Assembly (NCBI GenBank): GCA_963921825.1
Contig: OY997590.1
Span: forward strand, 44,967,039 to 45,031,038
DNA: 64,000 nt
Origin: Erodium maritimum
Taxonomy: Eukaryota; Streptophyta; Magnoliopsida; Geraniales; Geraniaceae
Reading direction: 5' to 3'
Part shown: piece by piece, positions 46,045 to 57,090 of the stretch
Numbering within the stretch: position 1 is the first letter of the stretch
How the letters are laid out: the number at the start of each line of letters is the position of its first letter
Translations under genes and position numbers: made by a program
The notes under the pieces: model-generated
Told to the model about the DNA's origin: nothing
Database searches by the model: none
Seen by the model: only the letters and a program-made list of their open reading frames with translations

Positions 46045-48706
46045 TGTAAGACCCGCCCCCGGTGGAACCGGTGAATCCTAGCTAAGTTTGACTTTCGGCC
46101 GGAAAAGTCAACCGATGGCTCGGAAAGTCAGTCGGGACCTTTCCGGGGCCCAAAAAGCTTAGCCATTAGCACGGTTAGCTTAGTTGGGTCGTTTCCTTCA
46201 GTTTGACTGTAATATTGTTAAAGTCAACTGTCGGTCAAACTCGGGCTTACTATCAGTTATTTGTCGATGAGTCTTGGAAAGCTGGAAAATTATTAAATAG
46301 GAGTGACCTCACATGACACTTGTCATGCTTGGCTTGGAGGATGGGAGTAGGGAATTCAAATGACCCTCATACCCTCCTAAGTTACCTTTAAAGGGATAAG
46401 ACCTCAAGGGCTTTTGAGTAAATTGACATTTTAGGTCATTTAAAGGAAAGAGAGCAACAATTCAGCTCATTCCTTGTTGGTGCAGCCGAATTTCACTAGG
46501 AGAAAGGAGGAGGAGAGCTCATTTCTTGAGGAAGAAGATAAAGAAGAAAGCTTGGATTTTGGAGCTTGTTCTTGGTCCTTTTGGCTCCATTTTCACTTCA
46601 TCTTCTTCATCTCATCTCCCTAGAGGTAAAGATACTCCTAACTCTCTATTTCATCCACTTCCAATCTATGGGTTTTGTGGGTTTTGGCTTAAAAGTTGAA
46701 GAACTTGCTTTGTGGGTGTTGCTTGGAGAAGAAGTAGTGAAGTAGGATGTTTGGATTGCATTTTGGTGAAGCTTTGATGAACCCATTGAGGGTGTTGATG
46801 TTGGGTAACTTTGGATGAACATTTTGGAGTTGAGAGGACTTGGAAATGGGGTTTTTAGGGTGATTTTTGTGAAACTCGAGTTGGGGAAGAAAGGGGAAGA
46901 AACTGGTCAGGTTTGATACAGAACGAGGAATGGAGAGTGCCACATTCCGGCCCTCTGAGTGGAACGGAACATGTCACATTCCAGCCTTCTGAGTGGCACG
47001 GAACGTGCCACATTCCGGCCCTCTTAGTGGAACGGAACGTGCCACATTCCGGCCCTCTGAGTGGCACGAAACGTGTCACATTCCGGCCCTCTGAGTGGCA
47101 TGGAACGTGCCACATTCCGGCCCTCTGAGTGGCAAGGAACGGGTCACATTCCATATCAGACCCTCAGAACTCAAACCCCTTCCTTTTAGCCCATTTTGAT
47201 TCCTAAATCATTTCTCCAAACCTTAATTCCATTATTTAAGTATTGTTCTATACTTTGGGGATAAGAACACCGTTGAGTTATTAACTTTGGCCTTTTGGTG
47301 GTCTAAGACCGTGGTATCGAGCAAGGAAGGAAGGAAGAACTTGGACTTGAGCTAGAGGAGCAAAGATCACGCCGGGACCCGAGTGAAGAACGGAACGGTG
47401 ACCACCGGGCTTATCATCAGAGTGTTGAGAGGAAGACCTCGAGGTAGGGAAAGCCTTAACCCCTTGTTTTTGATGCTTAGTATGCATGTTAGGCTAATAA
47501 AATCGGAAAGGTCCTAGAAATGCTTATAGGATGCGAATAACTAGCATAATTATCTTTCAATTACTAATAATCGGAAGTGTCTAGTTGTGAACGATTAGGA
47601 TGCCAATCACTAGTGTAATTCGCTTTCAATACTTGGGAATTGATTGTCTGGTAGAGGAGCCTTGGCAAAGCCCTCGGATTAGTTGCGTGTTAGGATCACA
47701 TGCTTGGTTGTTGATTGCTTAGTGGCTAGGCTAAAGAGTCTAATGGAACTAGTGGAATCGCATGTTTGAATGCTCGTTTGAAAGCTTTTATGATTGGTTG
47801 TTTAAACCCGTGCTTGATCGTTGATTGTATTCGAATGATTACTTGTGTTACTTTAATGGTTGCTTAGAGCATCGAGTATGACTGGTTGTACCGAGCGGTG
47901 CAATCAGGTGATCGATGCCCCGTTGGTTCGAGACTGGTAAGTGAACGGTAAGTTGTGATTGTGTGATTTGTGTGCTGTGGTTATGTGATTCGTGTGTTGT
48001 GGCGAATTGGTGATGTGTGAGCTATGGGTGTTAATGAGTTGGTGGTTGTTGGAATTGGATCGTTCCGTGTTTCCGTTTGAGTGCGTTATTCAATTATTAA
48101 CTGTTTATCATTGAATTGCCCTGGGTTCCCAAGGACCTAAAATCCCTTGGAGACGTTTCTGAGACTTCCGACGATATGTGCCCTGAAGGGTGTTTCCGAT
48201 AGTCTCAATGATATGCGTCTCCTCTGGATTGGAGGGAAAATCCGAGAGGACACATAAGATGTGGATCGGAGGGTGGTGACTCCATGTGCCACGACATTGA
48301 TTAGTTTATCTATTGCCTGTGATTGTTAAGAGCTATATGTTGACTTTACTGATGAATTTTATTGAGTTTAAGGTCCACTTTGTTATGCGTTTTCCCTACT
48401 GAGCGCAAGCTCACCCCTATGAATTTACCGTTGTGTTTATAGGCTTGATTGAGGAGTAGAAGCTCGGGAGCTTCTCGGTGTGGGTGCATTATAGAGACTT
48501 CGTACTTTTCACTTTTATGTTTTGAACAAAACTTGTGGAGGATTATTATTACACCCCTGGAGGGTTATTGTGTTTTGAACTCAGTTTTGCGGATTTGTTT
48601 TCATTATTGGAGATTTTCAGGAACTAGTTGTTGAATTATTATCTTTCGATCACTTATTACTAGTCATGCCTCAGGTCCGGGCAAGAACCGGATTTGGGGC
48701 GTGATA
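46045..48706 (+). repeat. G2-1 5' LTR
   Basis: 2662 bp from TGTAAGACCCG to GGGGCGTGATA (last bases slightly altered from GTGACA), followed at once by the tRNA-Met primer site. It shares large blocks with 52060-54723 and 60660-63026, for example AATAAAATCGGAAAGGTC and the GAGCGCAAGCTCACCCC segment near 48400, but differs enough to be a separate element. LTRs of this length, with the G1 LTRs, fit Tekay/Del chromoviruses. Confidence 0.88.
46937..47152. repeat. Six-unit 34-bp tandem repeat inside the G2-1 LTR
   Basis: Six consecutive 34-bp units of the form GTGCCACATTCCGGCCCTCT followed by GAGTGGMACGGAAC, plus a partial seventh. Units differ by one to four bases. At the corresponding place LTRs of the second element carry the GTCACGG module instead, so this is a hypervariable spot in the LTR. 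There are no spacers, so it is not an array of the CRISPR type. Confidence 0.9.
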
Positions 48707-48709
48707 ATT

Positions 48710-48722
48710 TGGTATCAGAGCC
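48710..48722 (+). other. G2-1 primer-binding site
   Basis: TGGTATCAGAGCC three bases after the LTR; initiator tRNA-Met. Confidence 0.92.
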
Positions 48723-50418
48723 TGGTTTTATTTGAAACAGGTGTCTTATGAACTGATTTTCAAACCTCGGACCGAAGTCAATTAGGTGGGTAGAGTTAGA
48801 GAGTCTGAGTCTTGAGTTGCTTTAAGGGTGTCCTAAATGAAACCTTACACTACAACGTTTACATCATTTGATGGGTATCCTCTCCCTAGTGATCGGTGAA
48901 GCCGAATGGTTGAGATCGGAATTGGATTAACGGTCAATGACCGACCCGCTATGCATTCATGGTAGGGTGAGCCAACGGTTGGTGGTGTTTCCCTTTTTGG
49001 CGTATTACTTCGAAATTTTTCAAGTTGTAGTTTGGTCCTGTTCAAGTGTGACTTGTGATTGACTGCTTGTCTGGAGCATGAGTACTCCTTGGGTGCTAAT
49101 ATTGAGAACTATGAGTGGGGTCGTCGAATCCGTGTTTTTACCTTTGGTTTGAGTGGTCGTGAGTGCCGTGGGGTTGAGAACCCGTGTTATTATTTGTGTT
49201 TGGGTGGCCATGAGAGCCGTGTACTTAGGTTGGTGCCTTTGGCTGGCCTCGGGGAGGTTGCGAGCATTCTTTGGCTGGCCTCGGGGAGGTTGCATGCATT
49301 CTTTGGCTGGCTTACGAGTAAGAGTCTCGGTAAGTTGCGAGCGTGTTTTATTGTTGAGATTGGGACACGAGTATCCCGTATGCCCGCGTAGGTGGCGAGA
49401 TTGGGACACGAGTATCCTGTATGCCCGCGTAGGTGGCGAGATTGGGACGCGAGAATCCCGTAGGCCCGTGTGTGGAGAGTTTGGGGCACGATTACCCCGT
49501 AGTATTTGGGAGCACGAGAACTCCGTTTATTGATTGCGTTGTGTACTTTAGGAGCATGAGAGCTCCGTTTATTGATTGTGTGATGTCTTTGGCTGAGCAT
49601 GAGAACTCTATGTGCTTTTACATTGTGAATGTTGTGTTGGTGCTTGTCCCGCTTAAGCGGAGGGTTAAGGGAAAATACGAATGGGTCATGCCGAATTTTC
49701 AGTAGAATTAAAATGGTTACACCATCACTGGTTGACTCAGGGGCGCCACTGTAGTCGAGCGTGATGTTTTGATGTCAAGTTGTTACAATGAGGTTCGGGG
49801 ACGCCTGAATCGGATTGTAACAACATGAGATCGACATGAAAAGGTTTGAGTAAAAGTTAAGAAATGGGAATTCACGGAAGGGAAGGAAAGGTTAAGGGTG
49901 ATGATTGAATTGAATTGTGTTAAGTACTAAACCCCTCTTTGTGAAAGGATACCCGAGCAAGGGGTATGCCTGTTGCGTTGTGCCTTGTGTGGTATGCTTG
50001 AGATTGAATCCTCCAGTGGGAGTGGATTTATTTGACTTGATTGAACCCTCCTATGGGAGTTGGTTGCGTGTTTGATTGAATCGCTGTTTGTTGCTATGAG
50101 ACGCATGGAGATGCGAACTTGTATGCTATTATATATGAGTATATAGATACCTACTAAGCTTAAGAGCTGTAAAACTTTGGGTGACTTGTGAGACGCGCGT
50201 GGACGTCCTTGTACTTGATCGAACCTTTGTTTTCTGTGTGAGACGCAAGAGGTGCGGGTCTCTTGTCTACATAAGTGTTACTTATGACTTTACGACTTAC
50301 TTTTGGTCCAAGTGGGATCCGGTGGAGATGCACGAGAACGTCATGTTTTGGTGAATCGAACCGATTAGGTTAAACTGGGATTTGAACCTACAGTTACTAA
50401 GGGCAGTAAGTTGGCGAG
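48723..50418 (+). other. G2-1 leader with hairpin repeats
   Basis: About 1.7 kb between primer site and gag without a real gene. 49060-49625 is an array of repeats, each a short hairpin followed by CGT (listed separately). A run at 49235-49345 (TTTGGCTGGCCTCGGGGAGG units) resembles the G1 LTR repeat at 2380-2520 in inverted orientation. Further on, GAGTTGACTCAGGGGCGCC at about 49731 is matched at 55461 in the second element, marking a conserved leader segment. Confidence 0.7.
49073..49608 (+). repeat. CAYGAG-loop hairpin array
   Basis: At least nine short inverted repeats share a loop close to CAYGAGWA or TGAGA and are mostly followed by CGT. Stems differ: GGAG/CTCC (49073-49088, 49509-49524), GGGTT/AACCC (49171-49183), GGC/GCC (49206-49218), GGGA/TCCC (49362-49377, 49444-49459), GGGA/TCCT (49403-49418), GGGG/CCCC (49483-49498), GGAGC/GCTCC (49551-49566), GAG/CTC (49595-49608). 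Paired changes on both sides keep the base pairing. A single copy exists in the second element at 55329-55342. Confidence 0.75.
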
Positions 50419-51950
50419 ATGTCACGTGTTTATATCCTGGAGAGTACCAATAGCCGTCCAGTTGTGGGGCAGAGCCAGGCACCAGCTGTTGTTCTGGCAG
50501 GGGCAGTGAGCGCCCAGGGAGCTACTTCCACGGAGAACCAGAGTTTTGGGGATAGACCGGTGGGTCATCACCAAGAGTTCCTCCAGTCGCAGAGCCGACT
50601 CAAGCGGCCCGATTGATGAGGTGGTTCGCGCAGTGTTAGATGCACTCAGCTTGAGACTACAACACCGGCACAAGAGTCTGTGCCTACCGCCGACGCGGTC
50701 GCTACCGAGGTGCCAGGCCAGGTGGACGGTTACACGGCCCAGGCACTCAGGAGCTTTCATGAGTTGAGTACACCAGTTTAATCCGGGAATTCAGACCCCG
50801 AGGCAGTTGTATTATGGTTGGAGTGGATTACCCACAACCTTAATACGTTTAGAGTATTCGAATATTCGTTGGAGAATGTGTTCCACGACCCCCCAGCCGA
50901 GGGAGAAGCACGATACTGGAAGCAACGTGTGCAAACCAGATTTGGAAATAACTTCCAACCGTTCAACGGACTATCCTTGGGACAGTGTTTCCTTTGATCT
51001 ATTCGAGATGACCGAAGCCAGCAGTTTGATCTGCGATAGAAAGGGGTGACCGTCTATGGGTATTAGGCGAGGTTCATGTCCCCGTATCGCTTCGCACCCG
51101 GGATGGTGCCGATCGAGAAGAGCCGTCGTAGGCATTTGAGAAGGGACTCAGTTCTCTTGGCACATATTGAGTCATTGCTTCAGAACCGTGGACGGTTCAT
51201 CACTAGTGGAGCAAACACTAGCGTTAGAAAAACATGTTGGGAAACCGTCAAGGCGCGGAAGACCAGGCCGAGGCCGAGAGGCTTCTTGAGGCCGTTAGAG
51301 AGTCGCAATATGTGGAGGCAGGGGACCTTAGGATTCTTCCATTCACAGGCCCAGTCTGGTGAGACACGACGGGTTGGAGAAGTAGCATCCGTTGGACCTG
51401 CCTCGGTGGCATGGTTTACCCCTACGCAAACAGTTGGAACGTCTAGGCCGAGAATGCCAGTTGAGCGATGGATCTACGAACCGTTCCACAGGACGACCTA
51501 CGAGAGTCGACAAGAGAATATGCTGTCGTAGCAGTGAATTCTTTCATCCCATCGAGAGGAGGACATCCGATGTGGCGGGGCCGAGCCCGAGTGAGGACTT
51601 GATACCGATCTTGAGATCGAGTAGAGTACTTGTTACCATCTGCATTTTGGATTTCGTGTCAGCTGACACTTGAGCATTACACTGGGTGTATTGGTTCGTG
51701 ATGACGTATTGATCGAGCGAGTTTTAACACTGTTAAGCCCACCGGTGCTTTCAAACGCATCGATTAAAGGTATGGTAGTACCGACTAACGTCAGTGGGAA
51801 TTGGGAAGTGGAGTAACAAACCTAGCCAGTTTGAATGTTCTTTTCTTCTCCGAGAGTACGGATCGAATTTCAAGAACCGATTGCTGAAACAGCAAGCGTT
51901 CATCGAGCGCCATCAGCGACGAATGCCGAACAGTGAAGGGCCGCAACCTT
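50419..51950 (+). pseudogene. G2-1 gag-protease remnant
   Basis: Homologous to gag of the second element (55966 onward) but broken by many shifts and stops. Recognisable pieces are MSRVYILESTNSRPVVGQS at 50419, a GAVSAQGATSTENQSFG segment, and later GEVASVGPASVAWF near 51375 where the other element has GAVASVGPTPVAQL just before its zinc knuckle; here the knuckle itself is not readable. The segment after 51530 is too decayed to follow with confidence. Confidence 0.7.
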
Positions 51951-52059
51951 GACCAGTAAACGGTCCGACCGGTCACCGGAGCTGACCGAGCAACGATAAG
52001 ATCAGAGTAGCGCAGCGGAAGCGTGGTGGGCCCATAACCACAGTAGTCTTAATCTACAG

Positions 52060-54723
52060 TTTCCTTTTTATCGATTAAAACGGATAAATCAAGAGTGCTG
52101 GATTTTTAGCTAAGGACAAGTGGTCCCTACTTAGACACTTGTCCCTATTAGCTTGGAGGGGAAGAAAGGAGGTCAAAAATACCCATTTACCCTCCCTTTT
52201 GCCCTTAAGTGGATAAGCACCCAAAAGAGCTTTTGGTCTTTTCTCAATTTAGGTCTTTTAAGGCAAATGAAGACCAAATTCAGCTCATTTGTTTTGTTGT
52301 AGCCGAATTTTTGAGAGAAAAAGAGAGAGGAGGAAGAACAAGAGTGTCTTGAAGAAGAAGAAAGGGAAAAGGGAGCTCTTGATCCAAGTTGTTAGCTTCT
52401 ACTCTCCAAAAACCTCACCATCTTCTCCATCTCACTCTCCTAAAGGTAAGAACACTATCAAAATCTCTTTTCCATCAATTTCATTTCATGGGTTTTCCTT
52501 GGGTTTTTGCTAGAAGTTGTTGGGTTTGATTCTCTTTGTGTTAGATGTTGTTGTAGAGAAGTATTGGTTGTTTTGTGGTTGAAATCCTTGAGTTTTAATG
52601 GGTTTTTGGTTTGATTTTGATTTGGAAAATCCTTGAATACTTGTTGGCTTGTTGATTCCTACCTTGGGTAGAGGAGTTTTGGAGGTATTTAACTATTTTG
52701 GGAGTTTGGGGTGACTGAAAATGGAGTTTGGTTGTTGTTTTGTGTGAAAAAGGAGCTGGAGGTTGAAGAAGGGCGAGTCTGCCCAGATCTGCCACAGATC
52801 CGTGATGGATACCGTGACGGCACACATCACGGTCCCGTGACGTCATCCGTGATGGGTGGTGTCACGGTTCCGTGACCCATTATGTGGCAGACCAGTTTTG
52901 GGTTCTTTGGGGTGTTTTTCATCAAATTCGATCTTTGTTGTGAACCGGACTTTTGGGGATGTTTTTGGGACTTTGCTTGCACTTTGGTTAGCCTTTAATT
53001 AGAGTTTAATTGTGTTCCAAGACCTTGGAATCAAGCTCGAGGGACGAAGACTGCTTGGGGACCCGTGTGAAGAACGGAGGGGAAACTAGCCAGATTTCGC
53101 CACTTGAAGTATTATTAGAGGAAACCACAAGGTAGGGAAAGTACTAACTCCTCGTGCATTTCAATACTAGTATGCCTATTAGGTTAATAAAATCGGAAAG
53201 GTCCTAGAATTGCATATATGATGCGAATAACTAGAATAATCGTCCTTCAATTACTAATAAGTGGACGTGTCTAGTATGCATGCGTAGGATGTGAATCACT
53301 AGTGTAACTCGCTTTCAATACTTGGGAATTGTTTTACTGGTAGAAAGGCAGAGATGAGCCCCTAGGATTGGTTGTGTTCGCCTCACATGCCTTGGTTGCT
53401 TAGTTTGGATAAGCTAAGAGTCTAATACAACTAGATGATTTGAATGTCGAACTCGAATGCTTGAATGCTTATTTGATCGAATGCTTGGATGAATGATTGT
53501 ATGAACGTTGGGTGTAATTGTTTGTGCTAAATGGTACATGATCGGGTGATTGATAGACCGATGGAGTGCGATTGGTAAGTATATTGGTAAGTGTAAGGCT
53601 ATATTAGTTCTTGTGGTGTGTTGTGATAGAATTTTGATTTGCTAAGCTTTGGTTGCTACATGATTGATTAGTATGTTATCTTCTTGTCAGTCTTTAAGTT
53701 GGGTTTTATATCGGTATGGCACCCACGCTGCGGGTGGGATAGTGCCTGTAAGGTACCTACACCAAGGGGAATACTTGTGTGGGGTAGTACCTAAGCCGAT
53801 GACTTGTGATCCGGTATGATACCTACACCGAAGGAAGTACCGGTGTGGTGTAGTATCATAGCCGGTGGATTGGACCCTGCGGGGCATTGATTATAGGACC
53901 CTGCGGGGCATTGACTATTGGACCCGCGGGGCAATTGGATGGTTTACCCTGCGGGGAATGGTTACTTGATTTATTCACCCGAGTATATGCGTCTTGCGGG
54001 AGCATTACCTTGGATCCTGATGATCTATGGTCTTTTGGAGACGTTTCCAAGGGTTCCGACGAATGCGTCCTCATCTGAACGTTTCTGGTATTCTCGATGT
54101 TATACGTCTTTGTGATGCTATGCGTCTCCTCCGGACCGAGGGAAAATCCGACATGACACAAAGAGCATTGTGGATCGGAGTGTGGTGACTTCATGTCCCA
54201 CGGTGGACTTAAATGCTTTATCTTCTGTTGATCGTTAAGAAATGTATTATTTTCCTTAATTTCTATAACTATTTCTATTCTCTTGAAAGCGTTAAATACC
54301 CGTTTTATTCCCATTTAACAATGTCTTCTTAGTTCTTCGTATTATTGAGACTCGAGCTAAGATTGTGAATTTCTAATTATTAAACTTAAAGGCATGCCCT
54401 TGTTATTTATTTTCCCTACTGAGTCTAAGCTCACCCATATCTGTTTATTTACTGTTTTTACAGGCTAGCGTGATGAGTATTAGACTCGAGGCTCGGGAGC
54501 TTCTGTGGGTCCGGGTGCTCTTGGTCTTAGAGGCGTTTATGGTTTTACTTTTGAGTTTTAAACCTTATGTTAAAGGATTTATGTTGGAGATGTTACTTGA
54601 GATATTTTGGTTAAACTAAATTAAGGAGAGTTATATCGGTTTTATGATACTTATGTTGTTTTAATTTGTTTCATCCTTAAGTCACGTCTTGAGTCCGGTC
54701 AATACCAGATTTGGGGCGTGACA
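52060..54723 (+). repeat. G2-2 5' LTR (5'-truncated)
   Basis: Ends GGGGCGTGACA at 54723, three bases before the primer site. The TGTAAG start is missing. It contains the GTCACGG module (52790-52890), a TATGATACCTACACC inverted repeat (about 53817-53865) and two to three 24-bp units with CCCTGCGGGG (53872-53955). Confidence 0.82.
52790..52890. repeat. GTCACGG/CCGTGAC module in G2-2 5' LTR
   Basis: CCGTGATGG, CCGTGACGG, ATCACGG and GTCACGG words alternate, so many of them can pair with each other. The same module is in the right LTR at 61135-61255 and in the TE debris at 8868-9010. Confidence 0.75.
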
Positions 54724-54726
54724 ATT

Positions 54727-54739
54727 TGGTATCAGAGCC
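54727..54739 (+). other. G2-2 primer-binding site
   Basis: TGGTATCAGAGCC; initiator tRNA-Met. Confidence 0.93.
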
Positions 54740-55965
54740 TGGTTTCATTTTGAACTTGTTTTCAAAACCTCGGACCACACGTCAATTAGGTGGGTAGAGT
54801 TAGGGAGTCTCAGTTTTGGTACTCAGTGACGTAGTCGTAATTATTCGATACGTAGAGTTGAAACGATAAAAGCCCTTATGATTTGAACACCTTGATAAAG
54901 GTTGTAACTTTTGATATTATGTGAATTGCTTTACGTGTGTCGTATGCTCTATTTACTATGCCTCAGTGATCTGGGATGCCGATGGTTGAGATCAATGTTG
55001 GTCCAACGAACGATGATTGAACTGTTATGAATTGGTTGTTGAGTAAGCCATTTTTTTAATGGTGTTTCCACCTTGGTTGGCCGTTTCATGAATTCTCAAT
55101 TCAAAATATTGACTTGTTCAATTGTTGACTGGTTGAAGTGTTGACTTCTTTACTTGTTGAAGTGTTAAACTGTTAAAGTGTTGAATTGTCGGAGTATTGA
55201 CTTGGTTAAGGTGTTACCTGTTATTTAAGGACTAAGGTTGAAATGGTAATCCGATTGGATGTAAACTGAATAAAGGGTAGAAACCCGAGTGGTACTTCCA
55301 GTATTTTAATGGTGTTGTGTACTTTGTTGAGCATGAGAACTCTGTACCGAATACCTTGTGAAATTGATTATTAAATTCCCGCTTAAGCGGATGGTTAGTG
55401 GAAAATACGAATAGGTCATGCCGAAATTTCTGTAGAACTGAAATGTTTGCACTATCACGAGTTGACTCAGGGGCGCCACTTTAGTCGAGCGTGATGGTTG
55501 GATGTCAAGTGGTTACAACGAGATTCGGGGACGCCTGAATCGGGTTGTAACAACGTGGGATCGACATGAAGGTTTGGATAAAAGTTACAATGTTGAGAAC
55601 CTGTGGAAAGGAAAGAAATGCTAAGTAAGATGGAATCGATCGTGTTACGACTCTAGACCACACGTGTTGGGAGGATACCCGATCGAGGGGTATGCCTGTT
55701 GCCTTGTGATTTGTGTGAATTACTTGAGACTGTTCCTCTTGTGGGAGTTGATTGATTGATTGAACTGCTGATTGCTGTTGTGAGACGCACTATGATGCGG
55801 CCTTGTCTGCCTATATATAAAGTATTATATATATCTACTGAGCCTAAGTGCTGTTGCTCTTGTACGACTTGTGGGACGCGCGTGAACGTCCTTGTGTTTG
55901 ATCCAACTGTTTGTTCTAAACTGGGAAACTGAAAATATTCGTTATCCGTGCAGGCGGGTATACGA
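54740..55965 (+). other. G2-2 leader (untranslated)
   Basis: 1.2 kb without a real gene. It shows short repeats of TTGACTTGTTGAAGTG type at 55110-55220 and one CAYGAG-loop hairpin (55329-55342). It aligns with the leader of G2-1 from about 49731 onward but lacks the hairpin array. Confidence 0.65.
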
Positions 55966-57090
55966 CATGCCTCGTAGTTACGTTCCAAGGTGTACCAGGA
56001 GCCTCCTAGCTGTGGGCCCGAGTCAAACGTCTATTTCTGAGCAGGCAGGGGCCGCAAGCGCCCAGGGTGCCGCTTTTACAAAGCACCAAAGTTTTAAGGG
56101 TGGACCGTCAGAGTTACCACCCAGGACTTCTCCAGTCGTTGAGCCGACTCATGCGGCCCCTCTAGAGGAGGTGGTCCACACAGTGCTGGCAGCGATCAGC
56201 GCGCAGCAAGGGACTGCAGCACCGACACCATAGTCCGTGCCTACTACCGCAGCAATCACTAGTGAGAGGCCAGGCCAACTTGACAGCTTCACAGCCCAGG
56301 CCCTCAGGGATTTTCGTAGACTCGGTACGCCGGTCTACTCCCGGGGAGCAGACCCTGAGGCAGCTGCAGGATGGTTGGAGCGGGTTACCCGCAACCTTGA
56401 TACCTCTGGAGTATCTGAGGGACATCTGAGAGTATCCTTCGCTACCTTTCAGCTCGAGGGAAAGGCCTACTTTTGGTGGCAGTCGGTGCAGACTAGTGTT
56501 GGGGATGACTATCAGTTATTCAGCAGGTTGTTCCTGGAACAGTATGTTCCTCGATCCATTCGAGATGACAGACGCCAGCAGTTCCTGGAACTGTGTCAGA
56601 GAGGACTGACCGTCTCTGAGTATGTAGTGAGGTTTATATCCTTGGCCCGCTTCGCACCGGAGCTGGTCCAGTCTAAGGACAGTCGCTGCAGGCGATTCGA
56701 GAGCAGGCTCATCCCGTCGATTGCTGACAGGGTCATCGCTTTCAGGACCGAGGTGTACTCTACACTCGTGGATCAGGCTTTAGCCATAGAGAGACATTTC
56801 AGGGAGACCGCTAGAGCGCGGGAGATCAGGTCGAGGCCGAGTGGTTTCTTGCGACCGTCTGAGAGTCGTGATCAGCGCAGACATAGAGTTTCTGGATCCT
56901 TTCAGCCTCAATTTCAGTCTGGAGGCATGCGCCGGGTAGGGGCTGTGGCATCAGTTGGACCCACCCCGGTGGCACAGCTATGTCCTCTGTGTGGGCAGCA
57001 GGGCCACCTAGCCCGAGACTGTCAGAGGGGCAGCGGACCTGCAGCGCGACATATTGATCGTCCCCAGAGGATTGAGATGGACAGCGGGTT
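55966..57090 (+). pseudogene. G2-2 gag
   Basis: Gag begins MPRSYVPRCTRSLLAVGPSQ. A TAG at 56231-56233 interrupts an otherwise open frame. The capsid region follows (FRRLGTPVYSRGADPEAAAG, WLERVTRNLDT, KAYFWWQSVQ, FLEQYVPRSIRDD), the Retrotrans_gag domain of plant gypsy elements. Near the end is a zinc knuckle CPLCGQQGHLARDC. A second knuckle-like motif CYRCGRHGHLVYAF, without its last Cys, is read in the pol frame, so the gag frame shifts to the pol frame between about 57060 and 57100. In intact relatives gag and pol share one frame. Confidence 0.88.

Larger units (their letters stand above)
46045..52050 (+). mobile_element. Gypsy element G2-1: 5' LTR, leader and broken gag
   Basis: The first of two related gypsy elements in the Ulp1 intron B/C. 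It has an intact 5' LTR (46045-48706), a primer site (48710-48722), a repeat-rich leader and a heavily broken gag-protease region to about 51950. Reverse transcriptase, integrase and the 3' LTR are missing, and the sequence passes into a 5'-truncated LTR of the second element near 52050. The junction could not be placed better than about 51800-52080. Confidence 0.75.

Noticed and set aside
46937..47152. Regular 34-bp repeats that could be mistaken for a CRISPR array
   Set aside because: No unique spacers, units are directly adjacent, and the sequence lies in a plant retrotransposon LTR.
49059..49705. Overlapping open frames of 90-136 codons
   Set aside because: They lie over the hairpin repeats of the gypsy leader and have no conserved motif.
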